Assembly: GCA_020628165.1 (NCBI GenBank)
Contig: JAHDFM010000025.1
Location: 1 to 48,867, forward strand
Source of the DNA: Bdellovibrionales bacterium
Lineage (GTDB): Bacteria > Bdellovibrionota > Bdellovibrionia > Bdellovibrionales > UBA1609
Direction of reading: 5' to 3'
DNA: 48,867 bases
Shown here: in pieces, positions 34,224 through 42,784 of the stretch
How the letters are laid out: each line of letters opens with the position of its first letter
Numbering within the stretch: the stretch's first letter is position 1
Translations under genes and position numbers: made by a program
The notes under the pieces: generated by a model
Seen by the model: only the letters and a program-made list of their open reading frames with translations
What the model was told of the DNA's origin: nothing
The model's database searches: none

Positions 34224-35245
34224 TGCCCCACCCATTCTTCAGGCAATTGAATTTGTGAGTCTTGTTCTGATGTAGATGTTATTTGCCCTAGCTTGAAGGC
34301 TTGAATGTCCATTTGAGAAAACCACTGAATGAGTTCTTTTACTGTGGACGCACTCACAGCTAAAACAAAGCCCAATCCACAGTTCAAAGTTTTAAGTAAT
34401 TCTGAGTACGGAAGTTCGCTGCGCTTTTTAACCTCCATGAAGTATGGTGGAATGTCCCAAGAATTCACTTCAACACGACTGCCGTTCGGTACGACTCGCA
34501 ATATATTATCAATACCGCCACCTGTGATGTGAGCCATGGCGTGAACGTTTTCTGAAAACTCAGAAGCGAGCAACTTCATGATCGGTTTTACGTAAAGAGC
34601 CGTCGGCGTTAGTAATGCCTCTTTATGTTGATCAAGGTCGTCGGCAAACAGTTTTCTTATCAGTGAAAAGCCGTTGCTGTGGAACCCAGAACTTGGAAGC
34701 GCTATTAAAATGTCGTCCGACTGAACAAGGTGAGAGCCTTTGGCTTTGTTTTGATCAACCACTCCAACTGAAAAGCCAGCACAATCAAAATCTCCTTGCT
34801 GATACACTCCTGGCATTTCAGCGGTTTCACCACCAATCAATGCACACTCAGAAAGTTCACAAGCTGTTTTCACTCCACTTAAAAAGTCTTTGGCCTTTTC
34901 AAGCTCAAGCTTTCCACAGGAATAGTAATCAAGAAAAAATAAAGGCTTTGCACCACAGCAGATGAGGTCATTCACACACATGGCAACCAAATCTTGTGCC
35001 ACTTCTTTGTAAGATTCAAAATGAGTGGCTAATTTTATTTTTGTACCTACTCCATCTGTACAAGACACCAGACAAGGCTTCTCCATGTCTGAAAAGTCAG
35101 CACGAAAGAGCGAGGCAAACCCACCCACTCCAGAAACAATATTGGGGTTGTTCACATTGGTTTTTGCAGGGTTGGCTTTTAACCAATCGACGAGACGGTC
35201 GCCTGTCTCGATATCGACACCCGCTTTTTTGTAGTCAATAGCCAT
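34220..35245 (-). CDS. purM: phosphoribosylformylglycinamidine cyclo-ligase (AIR synthetase)
   Basis: The 341-residue product has the PurM landmarks: YKKAGVDIETGDRLV at the start, SCTDGVGTKIKLA, CGAKPLFFLDYY, LIGGETAEMPGVY, PSSGFHSNGFSLIRK and AHITGGGIDNILRV. It cyclises FGAM to AIR with ATP. It is the first gene of the operon, and GAGGAG precedes the ATG. The 5' leader (35246-35408) has a short 6-bp stem (35290-35295 with 35304-35309) but no recognisable purine riboswitch. Confidence 0.97.
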   Translation of the reverse strand: MAIDYKKAGVDIETGDRLVDWLKANPAKTNVNNPNIVSGVGGFASLFRADFSDMEKPCLVSCTDGVGTKIKLATHFESYKEVAQDLVAMCVNDLICCGAKPLFFLDYYSCGKLELEKAKDFLSGVKTACELSECALIGGETAEMPGVYQQGDFDCAGFSVGVVDQNKAKGSHLVQSDDILIALPSSGFHSNGFSLIRKLFADDLDQHKEALLTPTALYVKPIMKLLASEFSENVHAMAHITGGGIDNILRVVPNGSRVEVNSWDIPPYFMEVKKRSELPYSELLKTLNCGLGFVLAVSASTVKELIQWFSQMDIQAFKLGQITSTSEQDSQIQLPEEWVGQ

Positions 35246-35408
35246 CGCGAGGGCTCCTCATATGTGATTATGCCCATGTAAGTAACAAGGATTGTGGGTT
35301 TATACAATCTTTTTAGTTATTTATGAAATTTTATCAATAATAAATAGCTCTCAAGGACCATCTGTGGGAGACTTAAATCCTTGTCACATTTTCAGGTGCT
35401 TATCTCAC

Positions 35409-35840
35409 TTAAATGTCTTTTTGGTAATAGATCACTCTTTCCGTTTCTTTAAAGCCCCACTTTTTATGGGCAGACTGTGAAATGTTGTTATCAAGCTCAC
35501 AATCAGAGCAAATTTCCTTAAACCCTTGTTCTTTGGCCCACACTTCCAGTCGTTGCATAAGCTTAAAACCTACTTGTTGGCTCCTGACAGACTCATCCAC
35601 CCAAAGGCCTTCGCAAAACACAACGGGTCTTTGTTTACATCCATTAGCATAAGGCCTAATGCTAGCTTCCAAAAAACCCAGCTCTACCCCTTTGTCAGAG
35701 ACAACTATAAATGCAATAAACTTCGGGTCAGAAAATAAATCCGTCATTTCATTGAGGTGATCACTAAAACCCGGCCATAATTTTTTACGCATACCCAACC
35801 AAGCATTGAAATCTTTCTTTGTTATTTTATTTATATTCAT
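35409..35840 (-). CDS. GNAT acetyltransferase resembling aminoglycoside 6'-N-acetyltransferase
   Basis: The 143-residue product aligns along its length with the AAC(6')-I group known from Acinetobacter: FNAWLGMRKKLWP, HLNEM, GFLEASIRPYANGC, VFCEGLWVDESVRSQQVG with the acetyl-CoA loop, EVWAKEQGF, SDCELDNNISQSAHKKWGF and ETERVIYYQK. Such enzymes acetylate the 6' amine of kanamycin-type drugs. In an environmental bacterium the native substrate may differ. No integron, IS or plasmid feature surrounds it, so it is probably a chromosomal gene. It lies upstream of purM on the same strand, 163 bases away, as a separate unit. Confidence 0.85.
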   Translation of the reverse strand: MNINKITKKDFNAWLGMRKKLWPGFSDHLNEMTDLFSDPKFIAFIVVSDKGVELGFLEASIRPYANGCKQRPVVFCEGLWVDESVRSQQVGFKLMQRLEVWAKEQGFKEICSDCELDNNISQSAHKKWGFKETERVIYYQKDI

Positions 35841-35871
35841 AACTTAAGAACTCTCACAAAAGATATAACTT

Positions 35872-35985
35872 GTCATCTTTGGAAAAGTGCTCTCTTCATG
35901 AGTGGAGGAAAGGACCTAATTACACTAGCACTTACTTATTTAATCTTCTGGTGTTTGCTGAGGTCCTTCGCTCCGCTCAGGATGA
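35872..35985. repeat. inverted-repeat family element, second best copy
   Basis: It starts GTCATCTTTGG and ends CGCTCAGGATGA. The right part (35949-35985) closely matches 3033-3069, including TGGTGTTTG and AGGTCCTTCGCT. The left arm (GAGTGGAGGAAAGGACC, 35900-35916) is diverged but can still pair with the right. It lies between the AAC(6')-like gene and the barrel gene. Confidence 0.7.
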
Positions 35986-36069
35986 AGGTGTTTATTTATG
36001 GATGACAAATTATATTTCTAACCCTCAATTGAGTTTCATTTTGAGACGAGTTTTAAGTGAGTTTGTTGG

Positions 36070-36087
36070 CCACGACCTTGGTCGTGG
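36070..36087. promoter_or_regulatory. strong GC-rich palindrome upstream of the barrel gene
   Basis: CCACGACCTTGGTCGTGG forms an 8-bp perfect inverted repeat with a TT centre (or a 7-bp stem with a CTTG loop). It stands out in this AT-rich gap, 80 bases before ATG 36167, and is followed by TACAAT at 36088-36093. No T-run follows, so it is not a typical terminator for either strand. An operator or a structured leader are both possible. Confidence 0.5.
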
Positions 36088-36166
36088 TACAATAGCCATA
36101 TCACCTTGAAAACAGGTACAATATTACATACCGACAACTTATTTTTTAACTTGGAGAACTCCGTCA

Positions 36167-36895
36167 ATGATCACTGCTAAGAAACTATTAACACTCATTT
36201 TTTCAATGGTTTTTTTATTTTCACTCCCATTATCAACAGCATTCGCAGACGATGCCTATGACCCTTTTATTGACTATAGTGAATACGAAGACAACGGCGA
36301 TGAAGAGGCCGACATTAACTTCTTTAAAAATGGCCGACAGTTCACTCTTCATTTTATTGGTGGTCTGACAGGTCTCACCGGCGAACTAGGATCAAAACTT
36401 TACGACAGCAATATCAGTTACGGCCTGGGAGTGAACTTTTTTATGGACCTGCGTTTAGCAGTGCAATTTCATTACATCATCTCCAATCACAATTTTAACT
36501 TTAACGATGGCGTGCAAGACATCGACGGTTCATCTAACTTCAACGACCTTGGCTTGAGCATCAAGTACTACATCAATACACAAAATGTCATTCGCAACTT
36601 AGCAAAGCTTAACCCGTATGCGATGCTTGGCTTTAGTTATGTTAACCGAGAAACCAAATCAGCCACACAAAGTGACAGTCAGATCTTTGATAGCACTCGT
36701 GGCTATGGAGCCGTTTTTGGTGGTGGCTTTGAAATTCAAATGTCTAATAAGAAATTTTACATAGGCGGAGAAGCCACCTACAGCCTCATCACTTTTGAAG
36801 ATGAGGGCACCGAAATCGTCACACCACAAAACACAGGCATTCAACCCAACGGTGATATGTACAGATTCTCGCTTCTCATTGGGGTTAATTTTTAA
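36167..36895 (+). CDS. outer-membrane beta-barrel protein linked to pilin-like gene
   Basis: The 242-residue product has a signal peptide (hydrophobic 10-27, cleavage after AFA at 29). A short acidic, Tyr-rich N-terminus (YDPFIDYSEYEDNGDEEAD) follows. The rest is a barrel of about eight strands (FTLHFIGGLTGLTG, LAVQFHYII, GYGAVFGGGFEIQM), ending in FSLLIGVNF with C-terminal Phe. It is followed after 18 bases by the large PilV-like gene on the same strand, so the two probably form an operon. Function unknown; the acidic N-terminus might reach into the periplasm. Confidence 0.75.
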   Translation: MITAKKLLTLIFSMVFLFSLPLSTAFADDAYDPFIDYSEYEDNGDEEADINFFKNGRQFTLHFIGGLTGLTGELGSKLYDSNISYGLGVNFFMDLRLAVQFHYIISNHNFNFNDGVQDIDGSSNFNDLGLSIKYYINTQNVIRNLAKLNPYAMLGFSYVNRETKSATQSDSQIFDSTRGYGAVFGGGFEIQMSNKKFYIGGEATYSLITFEDEGTEIVTPQNTGIQPNGDMYRFSLLIGVNF

Positions 36896-36913
36896 TACGT
36901 AAAGAAAGGTTTT

Positions 36914-38773
36914 ATGAAAAAGAGTTGGCTAAAATTAATTAATAATGATCAAGGTGCTTCATTAATAGAAGCCATGGTGGGCGTTGCCCTTATTGCTGTT
37001 GCAGCAGTCACTGTCACTCAATTCAGTGGCCTTCGACGAGTGCAAACATCCTCAAACTTGACTAACTCTTGCAACAGAACTGCAAAATCAGTTGTTGATT
37101 ACATCAAAGAAATTTCAATGAGCGCAAATCGCTCTTCGTACTATCTTGGAACCAGTGGTGACCCTTTCGAAAACTATGATCTGGCTGCCACTCTTGGTGG
37201 GAAGGTGAATGACACTGCTAATGACCCTTGGATCGGCACGAGTGATGCTGCAACACCTTTTTTTGACAACCCATCGGCCACAAACTTTGTGACTAATACC
37301 TATTTATTAAACTCATCTTCCATTCGTGCACTAACTACAATATTTAATGAAAACCCCGGAAACGTGTGTGAGACATTTTCAGCCTATGCTCCTCTCACAA
37401 GTCAAATCACCAACCAAGATTTAGCCATAGCCAGTGGTGGCAACATTGCTCCTACAGTCAGTATAAAAGTCACTCCATATAACATTCTTGATAAACAACC
37501 AGTTGCCAACTGTAACACCCTACGCCCGCTCTATATCAGACCTGCAGGAAACCCCACCCATATAGGATCCTTAGCTGGCGCCAACATTTCCCACTGGAAT
37601 CGATCGCGTGATGATTTAGGGATGCGCTTGCAGGTGCAAGTGCAATACACGGACAAAGACGGCGACCCTATGTCTTGCCAAACCAGTCATGATTTTCAAT
37701 ACCCGAAAGACATCAACCAACCAAGAATTAGTTTTTTCCAAGTATCAAATTTAACTTATAATGCAGGCTCCCCACAAAACCCAAACTCACTCAGTGAAAC
37801 AGCTCCATTTAATGCAGATGCCAACATCACATTGTCACTTGGAGTAGATAATGCCGATTTAGAAGAGGGCATTTCTTTTCTATGTCGTGACAGTTTTGAA
37901 ACCGTTGATTTCAATCACACATTAAATTTACCTAGCATAGTTGCCAACCCCAATGTTGTCACTCCCGCCAACGTGATGCCAGAGAGTCCTGTTGCGCCCA
38001 ACAACTATGCCTGCATCACATCCGGTATAGAAACACAACCTGCCAACCACGGAACCGTTTTTAGATATGGGTTACCATTAGGAACAGCTCCTGCGACAGC
38101 TGAAGTAGGGCCAACGCCTGCAAACCTCGTATCTACAAGTAGTAACGACTGGGTTCCATGTCATCAAATGACCCTTTGTGGACAAAACCAAATTGCAGGT
38201 TCATTTAGAGTTAACACCGACCCAGGTTCACTTGATCGAGGTGGAGACCAAACAGAAAGAGTTTTACTAACTATGAGTTATACAATTCCACAAGCAGCTA
38301 TAAATAATTTACAGTTTTGTAGGCTAGGCACCATTCAAGCAGCTGTTGTCGACTCAGCAGGTAACTTTTCAGCCCCTGTTACATTAGAGCCTCCTACTGC
38401 TGGTGGTGCAATTAGAAATGCTCCCACCGCAGCGGGCACACGTATGTTAGATGTCACTTTGAATGAAGTTGATGTTGATGGAACCTTTACGGGAGCTACT
38501 CTTAACTATGATTTCTCTAATTACTTCGAGCCCACAACGACTGTTGGAATAGCTCCAGCTCACTGTGCAGCTGGCTCTACCCTCTGTGACCCAGCAACAG
38601 TTCCACCACCAGTAGTCAATGGACCCAGTGACGAATGGCACCCCAACTGGCTCACTCGCTTTCCAGATGGTTACTACACCAACCGAGCCGGTGGCTGTTG
38701 TGTTGACCCTTCGCCGACAAATGCAGGAACAAATGGACTGTACAATGACAACTGTCACCCTTGGTCGAATTGA
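36914..38773 (+). CDS. large pilin/pseudopilin-like protein (PilV-like)
   Basis: The 619-residue product has a type IV prepilin N-terminus: a short basic leader ending QG at 13-14, then ASLIEAMVGVALIAVAAVTV with Glu at +5. The typical +1 Phe is replaced by Ala, as in some minor pilins. After the transmembrane helix, a PilV-like stretch (NSCNRTAKSVVDYIKEIS) leads into about 550 residues of beta-rich sequence with many Asn/Pro/Thr and paired Cys, ending CCVDPSPT and NDNCHPWSN. PilV homologues are normally under 200 residues, so the large C-terminal part would stand out at a pilus tip. AAAGG lies 4 bases before the ATG. Confidence 0.75.
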   Translation: MKKSWLKLINNDQGASLIEAMVGVALIAVAAVTVTQFSGLRRVQTSSNLTNSCNRTAKSVVDYIKEISMSANRSSYYLGTSGDPFENYDLAATLGGKVNDTANDPWIGTSDAATPFFDNPSATNFVTNTYLLNSSSIRALTTIFNENPGNVCETFSAYAPLTSQITNQDLAIASGGNIAPTVSIKVTPYNILDKQPVANCNTLRPLYIRPAGNPTHIGSLAGANISHWNRSRDDLGMRLQVQVQYTDKDGDPMSCQTSHDFQYPKDINQPRISFFQVSNLTYNAGSPQNPNSLSETAPFNADANITLSLGVDNADLEEGISFLCRDSFETVDFNHTLNLPSIVANPNVVTPANVMPESPVAPNNYACITSGIETQPANHGTVFRYGLPLGTAPATAEVGPTPANLVSTSSNDWVPCHQMTLCGQNQIAGSFRVNTDPGSLDRGGDQTERVLLTMSYTIPQAAINNLQFCRLGTIQAAVVDSAGNFSAPVTLEPPTAGGAIRNAPTAAGTRMLDVTLNEVDVDGTFTGATLNYDFSNYFEPTTTVGIAPAHCAAGSTLCDPATVPPPVVNGPSDEWHPNWLTRFPDGYYTNRAGGCCVDPSPTNAGTNGLYNDNCHPWSN

Positions 38774-38867
38774 TAAATCTAATATAAAGTTGCCGACTTA
38801 ACTCAGAGGTTTTAAAATATTAAAAATTTAATTATCTTAAAACGTTTAATAGCTACGGACGGCAACC

Positions 38868-39230
38868 ATGAAAACAATTATTCTCTCTCTACTTCTATTT
38901 TTTACTCTATCTATTCATGCAGAAACCATAGATTTTAAGATGACAATCACTGACTACAGCAGCAAAGTCTTATCTGAGATAACCTTCACTAATGTTGACA
39001 CCCATGAATTTCAAACCATGTCTGTAATAAGTGAGCAGCCTGAAATTGAATGTGACATCATTTTATCTCCACAACACAAAGAAGGCTATCACTACTACCA
39101 ACTCACATTGACTGAATACTCACAAAATGATTCTATTGTTAGCACTCAAGGGTACACATTAACTAATACTATCAATATGTGGCTTTCTTCTGATAGATAC
39201 ATCTGTGAAGTCGAATTAATTAAAAAATAA
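38868..39230 (+). CDS. small exported protein of unknown function
   Basis: The 120-residue product has a clear signal peptide (MKTIILSLLLFFTLSIHA, cleavage near residue 18). The mature 100 residues are beta-rich with two Cys (IECDI, YICEV) that could form one disulphide. It follows the PilV-like gene by 94 bases on the same strand and could be co-transcribed. No family recognised; a role with the pilin-like proteins is only guilt by position. Confidence 0.55.
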   Translation: MKTIILSLLLFFTLSIHAETIDFKMTITDYSSKVLSEITFTNVDTHEFQTMSVISEQPEIECDIILSPQHKEGYHYYQLTLTEYSQNDSIVSTQGYTLTNTINMWLSSDRYICEVELIKK

Positions 39231-39331
39231 TAATAAACCTTCATTTCATCATCATAAGTAATATCGGTCGTCTTAGTCTGCAAAAATCAATTTAGGCGAC
39301 ATCGTTTAGCATTAGTGATCATCTTGAGTAT

Positions 39332-39392
39332 TGACGACTATTATAAGTGGTAGTCGTCATCATAAACGACAGCTATCATCTCGATTGATAGC
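39332..39392. other. tandem stem-loops between convergent genes
   Basis: Two perfect hairpins follow each other: TGACGACTA (39332-39340) with TAGTCGTCA (39351-39359), loop 10; and GCTATCA (39372-39378) with TGATAGC (39386-39392), loop 7. Looser GTCGTC/GACGAC words also occur from 39268. With convergent genes on both sides they may end transcription from both directions, but neither has a strong T-run. A small RNA or recombination site is possible. Confidence 0.5.
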
Positions 39393-39429
39393 GAAAGATA
39401 TCCTGCGGCCATTCAACACAATAGACTTT

Positions 39430-40215
39430 TTACATCGGCTGTAAAACACCAATGTTTTGAATCATCCAATCGGCGTCATCTGGGCAACCACCAGGAAGTG
39501 GGCAAATACGAAACTGCATGCAAGTGACCATGTCTGGGTTTCCTAAGTCACCACCATTGGCAGAGCATGACTTACAAATCCCGGTGGCTGCGGCACAGCT
39601 GGTTGTTAGAGCTTCTGCAGCAGGAGCTGGTGCTCCAGCAAAATCGTAGTTATCAAACACCTTTTGCGCACTGATGGCTTGGTTAAAATAAGCAATCTTG
39701 TCTTTTAAAAAGCTCAATAATTTATTTGATTTGTAATTATTGTCATGAACAGTTGCGTACATTTCATCCTTGGTTTGAATCCTGTGCTGGCTTTGGTTTG
39801 TGTAACCCAACGATGGGTCGATCACCAAAATTGGGTTTTGCCCAGTCGAGCAAGACAAATTTGGCTCACCATTTGGCGTTTCTGGAGCTGCTGGATTGGA
39901 AATGCATAAATTTACTGCTCCTCCAGAAGCCGGCATACAAAAAGCATCGTTAATAAACATGGAATCGACAGCTGTTCTGCCACCGGAACAGCCCACTGTT
40001 GCGATGGCATCTTGCCTTGATACTATTGTTTCTTCCCCTAACTGGTGAAAAGACACGATGGCGTTATTAACAGCATTTAGATTACTGGCTTGCACACTCG
40101 CTGACCGAATGCCAAAGACCACTCCGGCCACCATGAATGACACAGTCATTCCTAAAACCATTACGAAACCGATGAAGCCAAGCCCAGATGAGTCATTGAA
40201 TTTTAATTCATTCAT
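39430..40215 (-). CDS. pilin-like membrane protein (PilX/GspK-like position)
   Basis: The 261-residue product begins with a short leader, then GLGFIGFVMVLGMTVSFMVAGVVFG as one N-terminal membrane helix. If cleaved after Gly11 it would lack Glu5, as GspK and some PilX proteins do. The outer part has ten or more Cys (VGCSGG, AFCMPASG, LCISNP, SCSTGQ, GICKSCSANGG, TCMQFRICPLPGGC), suggesting disulphides. It starts 1 base after the PilW-like gene and is surely in its operon. Its place after a PilW-like gene supports the PilX/GspK reading; similarity is at the level of layout only. Confidence 0.6.
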   Translation of the reverse strand: MNELKFNDSSGLGFIGFVMVLGMTVSFMVAGVVFGIRSASVQASNLNAVNNAIVSFHQLGEETIVSRQDAIATVGCSGGRTAVDSMFINDAFCMPASGGAVNLCISNPAAPETPNGEPNLSCSTGQNPILVIDPSLGYTNQSQHRIQTKDEMYATVHDNNYKSNKLLSFLKDKIAYFNQAISAQKVFDNYDFAGAPAPAAEALTTSCAAATGICKSCSANGGDLGNPDMVTCMQFRICPLPGGCPDDADWMIQNIGVLQPM

Positions 40216-40216
40216 A

Positions 40217-41059
40217 CTATCTTCCTATTGAGTAAACGGGTTTAAAAAAATGAACAGGGCCTAGCATTCTATTCTCTAAGCCAGAACCGTCCATCATTGT
40301 TGGAGCTAAATCGTTGTTGACCAAGGCTACGGTGAACTCTTTATCGTAATCGCTATAACTTGGAACTTCGCCATCATTAAAAGTGCAACAGTCTGTGCAG
40401 GTCGTTGGGTTCAAATTAAAGCGCGAGCACCATGACTTCACCTTTGTCACTCCATGATAGCGAAAGCTCATACTGAACTTAACCTTACTAATGCCCTGCC
40501 CTGTCGTTGTGGTTTCTGTTTCAAATGAAGAAAGCTGCCCGATGTGATAACTGTTTTGTGTAGGTAGTAAAGGCGTTGATGCTGAGGCATTAGTGTAACC
40601 AAGGCTTGGCATTGATAAAACACCAGTTGTCGAGCCAACTCCCGTTGCACTATGACGTGGCGGCTTGTACCAAATGTATGTGTGAGTGAGGCTCGTTTCA
40701 CCGGGAGCACCCACCCCACCTGTTGAACCTTCACCCAAATAAAAGGCCACTTCGGTCCACTGGTTTTCAGCGCAGTCAGCAGAAATTCTATTTGAGCAGT
40801 CGATATCATTAAAGTGACCAATCTCATTAGCACCTCGAGCAGTGCCTTCAGGGCGAACTTTGATCGCTAGGGACAATGACTTGCGCAACTTGTACTCGAG
40901 TCGGTAGCCACTTTCAATGGCGGCAAACTCTTCTGTCAACGACATGGTGTAAGCTCCGCCTATGTAAATGAGTGAGCTCACCACTAAGGATGAAAACGAC
41001 ACAATACTCAAGGTCACCATTAACTCGACTAAAGAAAATCCGTCTTCTTTTGTAAGCAT
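40217..41059 (-). CDS. PilW/GspJ-like pseudopilin
   Basis: The 280-residue product has a textbook prepilin leader, MLTKEDG cut before FSLVELMVTLSIVSFSSLVV, with Glu at +5. The outer part is beta-rich with a Cys cluster (TCTDCCTFNDGE near 218-229). GGAG lies 7 bases before ATG. Together with the next gene it makes a two-gene minus-strand unit that converges on the PilV-like gene. Type IV pili drive surface attachment and prey contact in predators of this group, but the exact machinery (pilus or secretion) cannot be told from this window; no pilus ATPase or PilQ is present. Confidence 0.8.
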   Translation of the reverse strand: MLTKEDGFSLVELMVTLSIVSFSSLVVSSLIYIGGAYTMSLTEEFAAIESGYRLEYKLRKSLSLAIKVRPEGTARGANEIGHFNDIDCSNRISADCAENQWTEVAFYLGEGSTGGVGAPGETSLTHTYIWYKPPRHSATGVGSTTGVLSMPSLGYTNASASTPLLPTQNSYHIGQLSSFETETTTTGQGISKVKFSMSFRYHGVTKVKSWCSRFNLNPTTCTDCCTFNDGEVPSYSDYDKEFTVALVNNDLAPTMMDGSGLENRMLGPVHFFKPVYSIGR

Positions 41060-41200
41060 TTTAAATCTCCAAACTAATTACTAAAATTATACCTTTAAAC
41101 CTATTGGCAAGCAATACGGTCAAAACCCCTTAAAGAAGGCACTTGTTACTACTTAAGATCACTGAATTATCTTCAATTAAAAACTAAGTATTTAAAGAGT

Positions 41201-42784
41201 TCATATTTCTGCATCAAATCGAAACAATTTATTTAGGTCAGAATCGAGTTTTATAGACTTAAGGTCATAAGGAATCAGCTCAATAAAACTAGCGTTCTCA
41301 GGCAAAATTTGACTTTCTAGACTTTTGACTTTGTTATTTATAGTTAAGTAATGGTAATTCACCGTGAATTCATTCTGTTCGCGGAAGTATTTAGTCTTCA
41401 TGTGATAATTGATACGATCTTTGTTCCACTTAGCTTTTTGATTGTTAAGCTTTTCTTTAATATAGAAAAAACCACTTTGATTGTAAGAGTAGTTTTTTCT
41501 AAAGTAATCAGGGTCGAGCCTTAAAACAAATTGCAATTTAGCTACGTTCAATAAAATATGAGGTCGCAGTATCTTTATCATTTCTAATTCATTTTTATTG
41601 TTGTGGTAGGGTCCCAAGAAATTAAAGTGACTGTTCGTTCTTTCTGGACACAAACCGATAGGGTCATAGACACGAGCAAGCGGAAAGCTCTCTAACTGAA
41701 AACAAACTTCTATTTGAGTCAAACGCTGTAAAAAATTATTGTGAGTCATGGTCACTTGCCAAGCCTTGTAAAAACTAAACAAGCAAAGAAAAATTAAAAT
41801 TATATTTTGTAAAATAAGTTTTCTTTTAAAACCTGCAATCAACTGCACAACAAACTCAACCCCAGGGAAAATAACAAAAAGCAATAAGCTTAAAATAAAA
41901 AAGGGTAACTTATTTGGGTAAACAACTAAGTAAATAATCGTTAAAAGACAAAAAATATAAGTGCGATCTTTTTTCCAAGAGCGCAGACAAGTGCAAACAC
42001 TCATCACCATTAACGGCAATAGCCATATGTTTTTTGAGAACGCTCTCATTAGATGCTCATATCTTTGCCAATCTAAATAGGCAATTCCTCGATTACTGCC
42101 AGTGAAGCTCTCAATGAAATAGCTATAAGCAGGGCCGCCGAAAGTAAAGACAAGGCACCCAAAGGCAGCTAAGCTCAACAGTCCTACAATTTTGGCGATA
42201 TTTCCTTTAAGTAAAAATTTGAAGCTATCTCTTTGAATATAGGAAACACATATAAAAAAAGAAACAAACACGCTTTTGGGAGAAACAAAATAAGCCCACA
42301 CAAAAAGTGCAAGACAGCATATGTATTTAAGTTGAGTTTTGTAAGTTGAAACTAATATATTTAAAGCCAGTAAGTGCAGTGCTAAAACTAAATAATCAGA
42401 TCGAACTCGAAAAGATCTCTCCCAAAAAAGACTTGTCGACACACACAACATCAAGGTCAATGCTATGACGAAGTTGTTTTTATTAAGCCTTTTCATCCAA
42501 CGCACAAACAGCAACCCATTAACTGCAGTAATAAGGCAGAAAAAAAGCCTCGCTGAATCCATCAACTTTAAACTGAAAAAATGACCAGCTTGAGTCACTA
42601 AATATAATATATAATCAAATACAGGCTTGATAGAGTGATCATGTCCATAATCACCAAAAAGATGAAATGAGGTCAACACAGTCCACATCTCCGAGTCGGC
42701 CCAAAATACATTTTGACCAGTATAAAAATAAACGATCACTAACAAAATTAAATACAGAAAAATAAGATGATTTGATATTGACAT
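41201..42784 (-). CDS. multi-spanning GT-C-type glycosyltransferase-like protein
   Basis: The 527-residue product has about ten predicted membrane helices in the first 360 residues, then a soluble tail of about 160. After the first helix the loop reads VFWADSEMW, with an acidic pair (Asp30, Glu32) where GT-C enzymes carry their catalytic Asp/Glu, and RSFRVRSDYL later in another loop. Such proteins move sugars from polyprenyl carriers to lipids or proteins in the outer leaflet. The specific family is not clear and O-antigen-type membrane proteins remain possible. It is upstream of the PilW-like gene, same strand, 141 bases away; glycosylation of surface proteins is a speculation. Confidence 0.6.
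   Translation of the reverse strand: MSISNHLIFLYLILLVIVYFYTGQNVFWADSEMWTVLTSFHLFGDYGHDHSIKPVFDYILYLVTQAGHFFSLKLMDSARLFFCLITAVNGLLFVRWMKRLNKNNFVIALTLMLCVSTSLFWERSFRVRSDYLVLALHLLALNILVSTYKTQLKYICCLALFVWAYFVSPKSVFVSFFICVSYIQRDSFKFLLKGNIAKIVGLLSLAAFGCLVFTFGGPAYSYFIESFTGSNRGIAYLDWQRYEHLMRAFSKNIWLLPLMVMSVCTCLRSWKKDRTYIFCLLTIIYLVVYPNKLPFFILSLLLFVIFPGVEFVVQLIAGFKRKLILQNIILIFLCLFSFYKAWQVTMTHNNFLQRLTQIEVCFQLESFPLARVYDPIGLCPERTNSHFNFLGPYHNNKNELEMIKILRPHILLNVAKLQFVLRLDPDYFRKNYSYNQSGFFYIKEKLNNQKAKWNKDRINYHMKTKYFREQNEFTVNYHYLTINNKVKSLESQILPENASFIELIPYDLKSIKLDSDLNKLFRFDAEI

Larger units (their letters stand above)
35841..36166. other. 326-base intergenic region between divergent genes
   Basis: It contains the inverted-repeat element at 35872-35985 and the palindrome at 36070-36087. 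Frames crossing the element translate repeat sequence (LRSAQDE) and are not genes. The ribosome site GGAG for 36167 lies at the right edge, 10 bases ahead of the ATG. Confidence 0.5.

Noticed and set aside
34615-34965. 116-codon plus-strand frame opposite purM
   Set aside because: It is antisense to a strongly conserved gene and has no motif or ribosome site.
35246-35408. Possible purine riboswitch ahead of purM
   Set aside because: Only a 6-bp stem is visible; the three-way junction and conserved bases of a purine or PRPP riboswitch were not found.
35870-36109. 79-codon frame on the plus strand
   Set aside because: It reads through the inverted-repeat element (LRSAQDE) and the downstream palindrome, so it reflects repeat sequence and not a gene.
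39240-39420. CRISPR-like or integron attC-like array
   Set aside because: The stem-loops are not equal repeats with spacers and no cas or integrase gene is near.
40468-40833. 121-codon minus-strand frame inside the PilW-like gene
   Set aside because: Same-strand shadow of a gene with a textbook prepilin leader.
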